Of a stretch of 64,000 nt of DNA, positions 51,550 to 61,114 are shown in pieces. Source of the DNA: Cellvibrio sp. PSBB006 (GTDB taxonomy: Bacteria > Pseudomonadota > Gammaproteobacteria > Pseudomonadales > Cellvibrionaceae); assembly GCF_002162135.1 (NCBI RefSeq), contig NZ_CP021382.1, forward strand, positions 930,001 through 994,000. The letters run 5' to 3'. Under the pieces are notes generated by a model that worked only from the letters and a program-made list of their open reading frames with translations, was not told the origin of the DNA and did not search any database. A program made the translations under genes and the position numbers. The number at the start of each line of letters is the position of its first letter. The first letter of the stretch is position 1.

Positions 51550-52878
51550 TCAGGTAGGGTAGCGGTCCGTCTGGTATTGATTTTTATCAACACCGTATTT
51601 TTCTATCAGGCGAGTAAAACTCCGTCGTTCTTTACCCGCCAGCCGAGCCGCTTTGGAAATATTGCCTGCACACCGCTGTAACAGGGTACGGATATAATTT
51701 TTTTCAAACTCTTCTATGACGCGAGCTTTTTCCTGCTGGAATGAATCCAGTGTATTTTCATCCATCAGGCCCGTGGAACTCTCGCAGGTCATATGCGTAA
51801 CAGAGGCCGTTCCGGGGAGGCCCTTTACATCAGCCACATCAATGACCGTCGATTCAGTCAACACAAATAATTTGTGCAAATAATTTTCCAGCTCGCGGAT
51901 GTTGCCGGGCCATTCGTACGCAGACATCCAGGCGAGGGTTCTCTGGGATAGAACCTTATTTGGACGATTATATTCCTGGCTGAATCGCTTCAGAAAATGT
52001 TGACATAATTGCGGGATATCATCAGACCGCTGGCGCAAGGGAGGAATATTGACCGCCAGAATATCAAGCCGATAAAACAAGTCTTCCCTGAAATGTTCCC
52101 CGGACAAAAGATAGCTGGTGGATTTATTACTTGCAGCAATAATCCTTACGTTAGCTCGTTTATAGCCCGACGAGCCAAGTGGACGGTATTCTCTATCCTG
52201 TAAAAAACGTAACAAAACGACCTGGGCCTTGGGCGACAAACTGTCCACTTCATCAAGGAAAAGTGTTCCCTTTTCCGCCTGCTCAATAAAGCCCGCGTGA
52301 TTTTTTTTGGCATCAGTGAAGGCACCGCGCTCGAAACCGAAAAGCTCCGCAATAAATAAATCATCACTGTATGCACCGCAGTTAACGGGAACAAACGGAC
52401 CCGCTTCCCTGGGGCTCAAATAGTGAATAGCACGCGCAGCGACTTCTTTACCCGTTCCAGTTTCTCCCTGCACCAAAACCGGCGCGTCAGAATGACTTAC
52501 CCGGTTGATCACAGCAATCAAACCCTGCAAGGATTCACTCGAACCGATCATATTAAGCCCGACAGCAGCATGAAGACGCGGCGGTGCAAACCAATTGCGC
52601 AGCAGTTGCGCGCACTCTTTCACATTACCCGGCCAAGGTAAGACCTCAGTATCAATCAGGGATAACGGATGATGCGAAAAATTGATGAGCAGATCCGGTT
52701 TTGGCAGCAACGGCATAGAAGCGGAAAATCCATCACCCACCGCCAGCAAATGGATGACCTCTTCTAACGACTCTTCAGAACAAACGATGTCAATTCCGGC
52801 AGCATCCAATGCACTGATGATCAAACTGCGTTCTTCTTCCGAAGATATGCATTGCAGATATATTTTTGTCTTTGTCAC
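51550..52878 (-). CDS. Sigma-54-dependent T6SS activator (VasH-like)
   Basis: I start at a GTG at 52878, preceded by AAAGGAAA; the frame is open to 52941. The 442-residue product has an N-terminal 120-residue degenerate receiver-like domain without the phospho-Asp pattern, an AAA+ domain (GETGTGKEVAARAIH, GAFTDA loop, TLFLDEVDSL, FREDLFYRLDI) and a C-terminal Fis-type HTH (QRCAGNISKAARLAGKERRS). The GAFTDA loop (normally GAFTGA) contacts sigma-54. It sits just upstream of the T6SS operon and probably activates it, as VasH does in Vibrio. Confidence 0.92.
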   Translation of the reverse strand: MTKTKIYLQCISSEEERSLIISALDAAGIDIVCSEESLEEVIHLLAVGDGFSASMPLLPKPDLLINFSHHPLSLIDTEVLPWPGNVKECAQLLRNWFAPPRLHAAVGLNMIGSSESLQGLIAVINRVSHSDAPVLVQGETGTGKEVAARAIHYLSPREAGPFVPVNCGAYSDDLFIAELFGFERGAFTDAKKNHAGFIEQAEKGTLFLDEVDSLSPKAQVVLLRFLQDREYRPLGSSGYKRANVRIIAASNKSTSYLLSGEHFREDLFYRLDILAVNIPPLRQRSDDIPQLCQHFLKRFSQEYNRPNKVLSQRTLAWMSAYEWPGNIRELENYLHKLFVLTESTVIDVADVKGLPGTASVTHMTCESSTGLMDENTLDSFQQEKARVIEEFEKNYIRTLLQRCAGNISKAARLAGKERRSFTRLIEKYGVDKNQYQTDRYPT

Positions 52879-53510
52879 ACGCTTTCCTTTATATGACACA
52901 AACACTGACAAGCTATTAGATGTTTTACGTCGGCAGCTCACCAGATTTATATTTATTCATGATTTTTGTATAAAGCCTGGACTCAACTCCAAAACACATG
53001 GTGCATAGCTCAAAAAACATACCACTCGATACATACGTCAAAACAGCTTTGTGAACTTAGGCAACAAAGCAGAAGTGTGCAAGCAAGAACTCGGAAAAAA
53101 ATATTACACGATATTTCATGGCACATTTTTAAGGGCAAATAAACAGCTAAAAGAATAAGAAGTTTTTATACATTATTTTTTTGCATATGCCGTCTTCATT
53201 TATTTGAATCTTTACATGTCTGGCATCCGCTGGACCACAACACCGCATCCATGATCTCAAAAGTTAACCGCGTTATTCGTTATCCTGCAGCGGCCCATCC
53301 GGGAGCTAGCGCAGCCGGAGTCCGAAATCCGTCAGCTGGACGCGAAAACCGAGCATCATATTGAAAACGTCAATAAACTGTGGGACATTACCGGTTTTCA
53401 AGTAAGGCCTGTGATAGATTTGCGCCGCAGCCGGGGCGGGTAATAAATGCTTCGGCTGAATCAAGGTTTAAAAATCGCGAGAATCATAATCTCGCCCAGG
53501 AACCATACCC
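52879..53510. other. Gene-free spacer
   Basis: About 630 bp between two divergent genes. The first 330 bp are AT-rich and hold no ORF. From 53255 an open frame without a start codon runs on the plus strand toward the next gene (RPIRELAQPESEIRQLDAK, HIENVNKLWDITGF); it may be the tail of a lost gene. GCGAGAATCATAATCTCGC (53477-53495) is a palindrome just before the REC-TM gene. Confidence 0.45.
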
Positions 53511-54974
53511 ATGCCGACCAAGCGCGCCCTGATAGTTGATGACTCCACCACCGCCCAATATCGCCTGAAGAAGATGTTGCGGGCTTATGACCTGCAAATT
53601 GATGCCGTGGATTCCGGTGAAGCCGCCCTGCTCCATCTCGCCTCCCATGTTCCCGATGTCATCTTTATGGATCACCTGATGCCGGGGATGGATGGCTTCC
53701 GCGCACTGCAAATCATCAAGTCCCACCCCGAGACCGCCATGGTGCCGGTCATCATGTACACCTCCAAAAGCGGTGACGTTTATACCGGCCAAGCCCGCGC
53801 GCTGGGCGCCCTGGACGTGATCAGCAAGGACACCATCAATGCCACTGACCTGTCCAAGGTCATGGAAGGCATTCATATCTATCCGCTCAAAAGGGTCCAG
53901 GAAACGGTAGCGGAGCCTGAGGAAGTGATGCTGCCGGATGACGGCATTAATCCCCAACTGGATATCAGCGATCTGCCACCGGTGGAAGCGGTAGCAGCCC
54001 CGGCACCGCGTACCGAAGGGCCGAGCAGCGATAACTCTCGCCGTATTGAATTGCGGATCTCCCAACTTGAACATGCCATTGACGACAGCCGCCGGGTGAT
54101 TACCGCGCGCCTGGTGCGGGAAATCCAGAAATTGCGCTACAACATCAGCCGTGAGCTGACCGAACATGTGGCGCCCGCAGAGCCACTCAAAAAGCCCGAT
54201 ACCCCGGCTGCAGATGAGGCTCAATCGATACCCGTTGCTCAGCCGTCGCGTCAGGGTTGGTTTCTTCCCTTCGCCACCCTGGCGGTGGTGCTGATCGTCG
54301 GCGGCTTTTCATTCACTTATTTCAATAAACTGAATGAACGCTTGAGCGCGCTCAGCGAACAACAAGCCGAGCAACGCAGCCACTTGAATGACATCAACAA
54401 CAAATTGGTAGAGCTGCATACATCCCTGGAAATGCAGAGCAATATGCAAACCCAACTCGGCGTTGTGAACAGCGGCCGCGTAGTAAAAAGCAATATGTTG
54501 AACGATATGGTGTGGGCGTTTAATCAGAATGGTGCTATGCCATTTAACCCGGACATCATGGACCCGAACGCGATTAAACGGTTGAGTGAATTTGTTCACC
54601 GCATCAGCCAACAGGGTTTTAAAGGTGCGGTATGGGTAAACCTGAGTGCCGGTGATTTTTGCGTCGTGACCGACAGCGCCGGCCGCGCACAATTGCCGGG
54701 GAAAGACGCACGCATGTCAGACTGCATGTTGCTGAGCGAGCTTTACACCATCGAAAATATGATGGAAGAAGTGGTTGAGGAAATCGATTCCAACCTGGTG
54801 GCGATCAACAGTGTAAACCGTGGCGATATTAATGTGATTGTGAGCCGCATGGACGACCAGTTACTCAATTATCCAACCCGCCAACCGCAAACCCTGGCGA
54901 GCGAATGGAATCGTGTTGCACAAAATAATAATCGTTTGACGATCGAGCTTAGTGATGTCGATAGTTTGCAATAA
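53511..54974 (+). CDS. Membrane-tethered receiver-domain protein
   Basis: A 487-residue protein. Residues 1-125 are a response-regulator receiver domain (ALIVDDSTTAQYRLKKML, phospho-Asp in VIFMDHLMPGMDG, Thr in IMYTSKSG, Lys in ISKDTI). A Pro/Glu-rich linker and a helix (RRIELRISQLEHAIDDSRR) lead to one membrane segment near 247-265 (LPFATLAVVLIVGGFSFTYF). Beyond it, a coiled coil (EQQAEQRSHLNDINNKLVEL) and a 150-residue C-terminal domain of unknown type are predicted outside the cytoplasm. This is the reverse of normal response regulators. It may report phosphorylation across the membrane. No kinase gene is adjacent. Confidence 0.82.
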   Translation: MPTKRALIVDDSTTAQYRLKKMLRAYDLQIDAVDSGEAALLHLASHVPDVIFMDHLMPGMDGFRALQIIKSHPETAMVPVIMYTSKSGDVYTGQARALGALDVISKDTINATDLSKVMEGIHIYPLKRVQETVAEPEEVMLPDDGINPQLDISDLPPVEAVAAPAPRTEGPSSDNSRRIELRISQLEHAIDDSRRVITARLVREIQKLRYNISRELTEHVAPAEPLKKPDTPAADEAQSIPVAQPSRQGWFLPFATLAVVLIVGGFSFTYFNKLNERLSALSEQQAEQRSHLNDINNKLVELHTSLEMQSNMQTQLGVVNSGRVVKSNMLNDMVWAFNQNGAMPFNPDIMDPNAIKRLSEFVHRISQQGFKGAVWVNLSAGDFCVVTDSAGRAQLPGKDARMSDCMLLSELYTIENMMEEVVEEIDSNLVAINSVNRGDINVIVSRMDDQLLNYPTRQPQTLASEWNRVAQNNNRLTIELSDVDSLQ

Positions 54975-55001
54975 CACTTGCACTTCGTAATCCGTTTGTC
55001 A

Positions 55002-55091
55002 TTAGGCCTTTTGTTTCGAAAACGCATGAATACATCCCTGTAGCTCCTTCAAGTCGTCCCTGACTTGAAGGTTTCGAAACAAAAGGCCTAA
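55002..55091 (+). repeat. Nested hairpin element, copy 2
   Basis: Outer arms of 20 bp (55002-55021 and 55072-55091) are perfectly complementary. The constant part ATGAATACATCCCTGTAGCT matches copy 1 at all but a few bases. The inner 10-bp hairpin is CCTTCAAGTC, loop GTCCCT, GACTTGAAGG. It lies 27 bp past the REC-TM gene, in the same orientation relative to it as copy 1 is to DsbD. Confidence 0.9.
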
Positions 55092-55131
55092 CGCCAAACT
55101 CCCATTGTGCAAATGTCAACTTTATCTGCCA

Positions 55132-56514
55132 TCAGGGACTAACATTCGGCTGATCCGAGCCAGTGTAGCCATCCATATTCAAACGTGTTGTGCCGATCAG
55201 GGTAATGTCTGACGGTTTAACATCGCAATTTTCCGTTTCAAACTCCACGCCCAATGCCGATGTAGAACCCTGCCCTTTAACCACACCTTGATACACCTGA
55301 CAGGCTTTTACCTTGTGAGATGAGGGGTGATAAATTGTCAGGTTGCGCAACACGGCGACATCACCAAAGTTTTTGTTAATCCCCACAATGGTATCGACAT
55401 CGTTAGTGCGTACATTTTCGATGGTCACGTAACGTGGGCCGCCGTTGCCGGTACAGTCGCCGCAGGCGCGATACAATTTTCCGGCGTTCTCCGCAATAAA
55501 ATTGGAAATATGCACAGCGCCGCGACCATTGTGTTGAAACACCTTGTCGTCTCCCTGAAAGGCGCCGCCGCAATTGATGCGCATCACAGTGCCTGCCGGG
55601 CCGCGCGCGGTTGCTGCGTCTTCGCCGATGTCTTCCCACCAGACATTTTCAATCGTACAACTGCCTTCACAATGGATACCGTCAGAGGCAAGATTGCCGA
55701 TCACGACATTGCGAATTACCGCATCGTGTTGCAACCGGAACAGCGGTGGCTGACCTTCCGCCTGGCTTCCGCCGGACAAGTTGTAGCGCCGGTTGTTGCC
55801 ATCGAACACTTCGCCGACTCCCAACTCAACGGTTGCTGGTAATTGCACGGTTTCCGACGGATTTGGCTGCGCCGGACAATTAGCGATAGGCGTGCTGGAT
55901 GCCGAAGACGCACTGGATGAAATCAGTGATGAGCTGCTGCTTGATGGGGTTATCGAGGAACTGACACTGCTGGACGAACTGACGGCACTTGACGTACTAC
56001 TGGCAACCACACTGCTGGAACTGGCCGACGAATAACTGCCGCCACAGGTTCCGGCACTGGCATTGCCGGTAACCGTCAGCGAATCAATATTCGCAATCGC
56101 TTGCGAACCTGTCGCCTGCAAGCGCACCGTGTTGTTGCCCGCATACAAATTCACATGCTTGCCGGCAGCACTCCAGGTAGACAGCGAAGCGGTACGCGGA
56201 AAGGATAAACTGCCGGAAGATCCGTTGACCACCAAGGCTGAGCTGGTTGAACCGGTATTGGCATATCGGAAGCTCAGATGGTAGGTTCCACTCACCGGCA
56301 CCTGGATGTCATAGTTGATTCTTTTGCCACCGCTATTATCCAGATCCACATAGCCGCTGCCGGTGTAACCGTTGTTGCTGGTACTGATCACACCTTCGTA
56401 ACTGCAAAAGCCCGGATTGTTTTCCTGGATGGTGACATCTGCAACAGCGAGGGCGGATGTCAGACTGCACGCGAACAGCAATGCGCGTTGGTTGATTTTA
56501 TAATGGCTCACCAT
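55132..56514 (-). CDS. Pectate lyase PL3 with CBM35-like module
   Basis: A 460-residue secreted enzyme cleaving polygalacturonate by beta-elimination. The signal peptide is followed by a CBM35-like beta-sandwich (about 27-155: GYVDLDNSGGKRINYDIQV, YHLSFRYANTGS, NIDSLTVTG), a poly-Ser linker (about 160-205) and a PL3 domain (AVIRNVVIGNLASDGIHC, TIENVWWEDIGEDAAT, HNGRGAVHISNF, GINKNFGD). PL3 enzymes are calcium-dependent parallel beta helices. AGGAGAG precedes the ATG. Modular style matches Cellvibrio. It converges with the REC-TM gene across the hairpin element. Confidence 0.92.
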   Translation of the reverse strand: MVSHYKINQRALLFACSLTSALAVADVTIQENNPGFCSYEGVISTSNNGYTGSGYVDLDNSGGKRINYDIQVPVSGTYHLSFRYANTGSTSSALVVNGSSGSLSFPRTASLSTWSAAGKHVNLYAGNNTVRLQATGSQAIANIDSLTVTGNASAGTCGGSYSSASSSSVVASSTSSAVSSSSSVSSSITPSSSSSSLISSSASSASSTPIANCPAQPNPSETVQLPATVELGVGEVFDGNNRRYNLSGGSQAEGQPPLFRLQHDAVIRNVVIGNLASDGIHCEGSCTIENVWWEDIGEDAATARGPAGTVMRINCGGAFQGDDKVFQHNGRGAVHISNFIAENAGKLYRACGDCTGNGGPRYVTIENVRTNDVDTIVGINKNFGDVAVLRNLTIYHPSSHKVKACQVYQGVVKGQGSTSALGVEFETENCDVKPSDITLIGTTRLNMDGYTGSDQPNVSP

Positions 56515-56769
56515 AAATCTCTCCTAAACTGAATCGTTATTGTTGTGTCAGTTTTATTATTCATTGTGTTTTTACAGCCGCCACAGGTTGAATAAAAAAA
56601 CTGACGGCACGACGACACTAGGGGTGAGGAGCGAAGGTTGTCAATCAGCGGTCAAGGTTGATTGTGAATTATTGTGATGATTTTCATAACACGAAAACGG
56701 ATTAATAACACCGCGAAATGGTGAACGCATTTTTAATTTCTGTTTATTGCTAATGACTGGAAATGACAC

Positions 56770-57438
56770 ATGCCGATACTAACCGCTTGGCTAAACGCCC
56801 TGATTCCATTGATTGCAGTTTTAGGCGCCTATGGATTAGCGATTTATCAGGGCTATGAAGGCGTGTGTAATCCCTTCTGGAGCGGCTGCACGTCGATCAG
56901 TCGCGCTGCCCGCTACGGCGATGCTCTATTTTTATTTCGCGGTTTAATGTTACCGCTGAGCAGCTTGCTCGTTGTTTACTGGATTTTTCATTATCGCTGG
57001 TTAAATGCCTGGATGGGAAAACGGCACCGACACACCGCCATTCTCTGGATTGGTATTGTCTCTGCTATCGCGCTAACACTTTATGCCAACTTCCTTGGCA
57101 GCGATGGCCAAATCTACCGTTTTATGCGCCGCACCGGCGTAACCTTCTATTTCGGTTTTGCGATGCTCGCGCAACTGTTGAGTGTCTATTCTCTGTATCA
57201 GTCGCGCGCGCAACAACCCAGGGGATTACTGCATCTGGTGCGATGGCAATTATTCTTTATTGTGATTCAGTGGGTGATCGGCCTGCTGTCACTGGCGGTT
57301 ACGATCTACCAGCCAGATTTCAGCTATCAGGCCAACAATATTCTCGAATGGAATTTTGCTTTGGCGATGACAGGTTTTTATGCGGTAAGCGGAATCATGT
57401 GGAAGAACTTCTGGCGCGATGAATCTGCCATTAGTTAA
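56770..57438 (+). CDS. Frag1/DRAM/Sfk1-family membrane protein
   Basis: A 222-residue integral membrane protein with six probable segments. The conserved CTSISRAARYGDALFLFRG near the N-terminus and ILEWNFALAMTGFYAVSG near the C-terminus match the Frag1/DRAM/Sfk1 family. In eukaryotes these relate to lipid and autophagy functions; the bacterial role is unknown. It converges with the glutaredoxin gene, overlapping it by 8 bp. Confidence 0.78.
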   Translation: MPILTAWLNALIPLIAVLGAYGLAIYQGYEGVCNPFWSGCTSISRAARYGDALFLFRGLMLPLSSLLVVYWIFHYRWLNAWMGKRHRHTAILWIGIVSAIALTLYANFLGSDGQIYRFMRRTGVTFYFGFAMLAQLLSVYSLYQSRAQQPRGLLHLVRWQLFFIVIQWVIGLLSLAVTIYQPDFSYQANNILEWNFALAMTGFYAVSGIMWKNFWRDESAIS

Positions 57439-57772
57439 TTTTCTTCATTGCCTGCTGAATTGCATTCGGGTTGTAGCCACGAATTACTTCGCCATTCACA
57501 ACCAATAAAGGTACACCTTTGCCATTTAACTGGTCGTATTGTTCGCGGCCTTCGCTTGATTTTTCAATATCATATTCGGTGAAAGGGATATTGTTGTCCT
57601 TGAAATATTTGCGCGTCCGCGCGCAGTACCCACACCAGTCTGTGGCATAAAGCACCACTTGTTGGCCATGAGCCATACTGATGTTCGCCGGTGTCTGTGC
57701 GTCTGCCGTAAATTTTTTCCAGTTGAATGCCACTGCCAGCAGCACCAGAAAGCCGATCAATACTTTGTTCAT
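57431..57772 (-). CDS. Membrane-anchored glutaredoxin-like protein
   Basis: A 113-residue protein. An N-terminal hydrophobic helix (VLIGFLVLLAVAFNW) anchors a glutaredoxin domain: VVLYATDWCGYCARTRKYF with CxxC, then EYDIEKSSEG and the cis-Pro GVPLLVVNGEVIRGYN. It probably acts as a thiol-disulfide reductant facing the periplasm. Confidence 0.9.
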   Translation of the reverse strand: MNKVLIGFLVLLAVAFNWKKFTADAQTPANISMAHGQQVVLYATDWCGYCARTRKYFKDNNIPFTEYDIEKSSEGREQYDQLNGKGVPLLVVNGEVIRGYNPNAIQQAMKKIN

Positions 57773-57824
57773 GTGTCGGCGCTCCTGTAGTGCCGGTAGA
57801 TAGTGCCGCTAAATAGTAGTGCCG

Positions 57825-58109
57825 CTATTTATTATCGGAAGGCTTCAGGAAGCGGGCGACATACCAACAGCTCGCCTCAATGCCAAACCCCTCTGCCCTC
57901 GCCCAGCCCAACCCCTCACGCACTAATTTTTCTGCCATGCCTTTACCGCGAAATTCCGGTGGAACCCAGGTGTGGGTAAAGTCGATCATGGATTTATTGT
58001 CGCGTTCAAAACGTCGGTACTGGAGCACGGCCTCGCTGTCGCCTGCCGTCAAACTGAAGCGATTCTGCTCCGGTTGATGCTGTACTGTCAAATTGATGGG
58101 TTCATTCAT
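57825..58109 (-). CDS. Small GNAT-type acetyltransferase (YjdJ-like)
   Basis: A 94-residue protein with the short GNAT fold of the YjdJ family: IDFTHTWVPPEFRGKGMAEKL is the acetyl-CoA binding loop, then EGLGWARAEGFGIEASCWYV. The target is unknown. It follows the glutaredoxin on the same strand and is preceded by AGGAGGT. Confidence 0.88.
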   Translation of the reverse strand: MNEPINLTVQHQPEQNRFSLTAGDSEAVLQYRRFERDNKSMIDFTHTWVPPEFRGKGMAEKLVREGLGWARAEGFGIEASCWYVARFLKPSDNK

Positions 58110-58192
58110 AGAGACCTCCTACTGGATCACTGCCTTATCACTGAGACAACAGAACCCGACTTTTGCACCAAGGCCAGACTATTACACCAGGG

Positions 58193-61081
58193 TTATTGCA
58201 CAGTCTCAGACAAATCAAACACCACCGTGCGGCTGCTACAGGCTTTTTCCTTACTGCAATCAATCTCGGCATTTACCAGTACCCGATCATTACTGACCTG
58301 AAGATGCTCAACCAAAAATTGTTTAACAACCACGCTGCGTTCTACTGCCAGGCGACGCAGGTCTTCATCAGTAACAGGAAAGGTATTTAGCCATGCGGCG
58401 TACTGTTCGTCCACTGACAGGTTCTTGTCATGTGCCACATCGAGACGGCGGTATTGCGCCGTGACGACTTTTTGCCAGGCCGGCGTTTTTTTCTTGATGT
58501 CGTCATTGGTTAAACCTTCCGCCAACAGCAGCGGCTTTGCTTGGGCTGCGCGTAAACCGCGAGTGTCGGTCACCACATCGTATTGCCCACGCGCATCCAG
58601 GCGCAGCTGAGGCCGCTTGTTCAACGCTTCCTCCAGGAGTGTTAGTTTGCGCGTGGCCTTGGACAACAACTGGGTTGAACCGGAATTGAATTTTATTTCC
58701 CCCAGGTCTTCGTCAGCACCTACGAGATTGGCGAGCAAACTAAAGGGCGCCGTCACGATCTTCATCAAGGTATTGCGCACCGCCGACCAAATGACTTTGC
58801 TGATATCGAAACTCGGATCGTCCGGCCTGCCACTGATACCTACATCCAGGGTTGCTACACCATTTTCATCCGTCAACAACGCCAGGGCGAGACGCAGAGG
58901 AATATCCATCGCACTGGCGCTGCGGACGCGTTCACCCAGCTGCAATTGATCCATCACAATATGGTTGTCGCCGACGATGCGGCCATCGGCCAGTCGATAA
59001 TGCAAATTGGCTGTCAACAAGCCGCGATCAATTCGCCAACCGGCATAGGTACTTGAGTAAGCACTGAATCCGCCGAGATCCATATTTTCAAAGTTAAGCG
59101 TGGCATCCAGCTTGGGTTGCTCCAGAAAAGGTTGCGCCTTGCCATTGAGTGTCACTGGTGCATAGCCGTCCACATCGCCCTTGAAATTAAACGACGCGAG
59201 TTTTTTCGTATCAGATGTCAAGCCAATCAGCTCACCGCTGAAGTGTTGCACCGCGGCGGTGAAATCCGGCGTAAGGGATTCATCGTGAAAACGAAAGGAG
59301 GCATTATTCAAGGCAAGTTTTTGCAACGTAAATTGCCAGGGCTTTGCCGGAGTAGCCACCGCATTGGGTGTTTGTTCGCTCGGGTTTATCTCCACCACCG
59401 GGAACAAGCTTTGCAAATTCGTCGTGCCTTCTTTGGTGATAATAAAGCGACTATCAAAACCGGTTAATGCAAGCAGCGGTAATGTCAGCTGCTGCTGTTC
59501 AAGGTCAACATGCGTGTCTTGCCAGGCCAATGCTTCCCAACTTATCAACTCGTCTGGCGATGCCAAAGGACGCAACCTGAACTGTGTAACCTTACCGTTG
59601 GAGGTCAAGGTAATCGGTGCCGCTTCGCGCAGCGCCAACTGGGTTTGCACATCAAGATTGCCCGCCAGAATTTCCGCGTTGAGGTAAGGTTGCAACAAGG
59701 GATTAATCAACGACAAGGGCAACTGAGTGATCTGTGTGGCCAGGTTACCGTCGAGGCTTAAGGGATTAATGTCACCATCAATCTGAAATTGTGTCTGCGC
59801 GTCGATGGTCGCGGTGAGGTTGAGTTGCGCAGCGGTTTCACCGGAGGTGTGAATATCAGTGAGGTTTAATTCAAGGGGCGTTATCTTGAATGCATGCTGG
59901 TTCAGCTCAGCTACCTGCCAATCCACAATACCTTTTACATTCACGGCTTTGATGTAAGCGCCCCACGCGGACTGTTCATTATTCTCGCCCTGGCTTTCTG
60001 CATCGTTTGCAGAGGGGCTTTCCGGCAGCTCGGGTGTCAACATCTGCACCAGACCGATTTGATCTGCTTCACTCCAGCTGGCGATGGCTAATCCATCCAG
60101 TGAAATCTGGTCTATCTCCACAAGCTCTGTCAGACTCGACACGCGCAAATTGTCCAGTGACAAACGTGAAAACGCCAGGCGGCTTTTTTTATCGCCAGCA
60201 CGACTGCGCAAATCCAGACGATTGAAAGCCAAACGACTGTCACTCAAAGACCAGGATAAATCTGACTGCCAACTCACCTCATAGTGGCCGGAAAAATCCG
60301 CTGCGCCATCGCGCAAAGCAAAATGAAGATAGGGTTTAAAGTACTGCCAGGCCGGCTGCAGGGAGATATTTTTTAAGCTCAACTCGCCTTCACTGCTGCC
60401 ACGTTTGACCGACACATTACCTTCCCAAACAAATTCACCGCCGCTGCTGCGGGCGCGCAGGTAATAAGGTTGGCCCACATCTTTAATTGTTGAAAAGTCC
60501 TGCAAGACAAATTCAAGATCGTCCACACTGGTGTGAAAAGTGTCTTCATGACTCGCATCGGTGAATTGCAAGGATTGAATGCTGAGCGCAATCTGATTGA
60601 TCACCAACGGCGGAATTTCCGTAGGTGCGGTTGTTTCCGATTCCACTTGCGGCTGATTCGCCTGATGCTGAAGGATATCCGCAAAATTCCATTGGTCATT
60701 GGACGATTTGCTAACCGCCACCTGCACCTGATTCAACGCTAACGCATCGAGCGTCGGTGCGAAACGCACCAGGGTTTGCAATAGCGAAGGATTAACCTGA
60801 ATTTTTTGCGCTGCCCAGAAGATGCTCTTATCCGGGTTGCGATCTTTGGGATGATGCAGCGTTACTGCGAGCGTGAAAGGATTAAAACTGATAAGGCTGT
60901 AGGATAACACCCGCCCGGTCTGCTGCTGATAAATGGCCGCGCCGGCCCAGTTCAACAGCGGCGTCACCACCACAATACTGATTACCAGATAAATGACATA
61001 CGCCTGCAGCAACAGGCGTGTCACTTTATGTTTGAAAATATGCCCGAAACTTTTTACCAACGGCTGACGGACAGACACCAT
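58193..61081 (-). CDS. DUF748 / AsmA-like envelope protein
   Basis: A 962-residue protein with one N-terminal membrane segment (LLLQAYVIYLVISIVVVTPLL) and a long periplasmic part made of AsmA-like repeats matching DUF748 (GRVLSYSLISFNPFTLAVTL, LDLSGFSAYSSTYAGW-type LGGFSAYSSTYAGWRIDRG). The end (FNSGSTQLLSKATRKLTLLEE, GQYDVVTDTRGL) resembles the OmpA-like tail of DUF748. Relatives bridge inner and outer membranes and move lipid. It precedes rimO on the minus strand. Confidence 0.88.
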   Translation of the reverse strand: MVSVRQPLVKSFGHIFKHKVTRLLLQAYVIYLVISIVVVTPLLNWAGAAIYQQQTGRVLSYSLISFNPFTLAVTLHHPKDRNPDKSIFWAAQKIQVNPSLLQTLVRFAPTLDALALNQVQVAVSKSSNDQWNFADILQHQANQPQVESETTAPTEIPPLVINQIALSIQSLQFTDASHEDTFHTSVDDLEFVLQDFSTIKDVGQPYYLRARSSGGEFVWEGNVSVKRGSSEGELSLKNISLQPAWQYFKPYLHFALRDGAADFSGHYEVSWQSDLSWSLSDSRLAFNRLDLRSRAGDKKSRLAFSRLSLDNLRVSSLTELVEIDQISLDGLAIASWSEADQIGLVQMLTPELPESPSANDAESQGENNEQSAWGAYIKAVNVKGIVDWQVAELNQHAFKITPLELNLTDIHTSGETAAQLNLTATIDAQTQFQIDGDINPLSLDGNLATQITQLPLSLINPLLQPYLNAEILAGNLDVQTQLALREAAPITLTSNGKVTQFRLRPLASPDELISWEALAWQDTHVDLEQQQLTLPLLALTGFDSRFIITKEGTTNLQSLFPVVEINPSEQTPNAVATPAKPWQFTLQKLALNNASFRFHDESLTPDFTAAVQHFSGELIGLTSDTKKLASFNFKGDVDGYAPVTLNGKAQPFLEQPKLDATLNFENMDLGGFSAYSSTYAGWRIDRGLLTANLHYRLADGRIVGDNHIVMDQLQLGERVRSASAMDIPLRLALALLTDENGVATLDVGISGRPDDPSFDISKVIWSAVRNTLMKIVTAPFSLLANLVGADEDLGEIKFNSGSTQLLSKATRKLTLLEEALNKRPQLRLDARGQYDVVTDTRGLRAAQAKPLLLAEGLTNDDIKKKTPAWQKVVTAQYRRLDVAHDKNLSVDEQYAAWLNTFPVTDEDLRRLAVERSVVVKQFLVEHLQVSNDRVLVNAEIDCSKEKACSSRTVVFDLSETVQ

Positions 61082-61114
61082 GTTTCTCCTTGTAGACCAG
61101 GTTTATGTGTCTCG

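Noticed and set aside
53255..53533. Open frame upstream of the REC-TM gene encoding about 90 residues
   Set aside because: It has no plausible start codon, no ribosome binding site and no recognisable domain, and it runs into the next gene in another frame. It may be a remnant, so it is only mentioned with the spacer.
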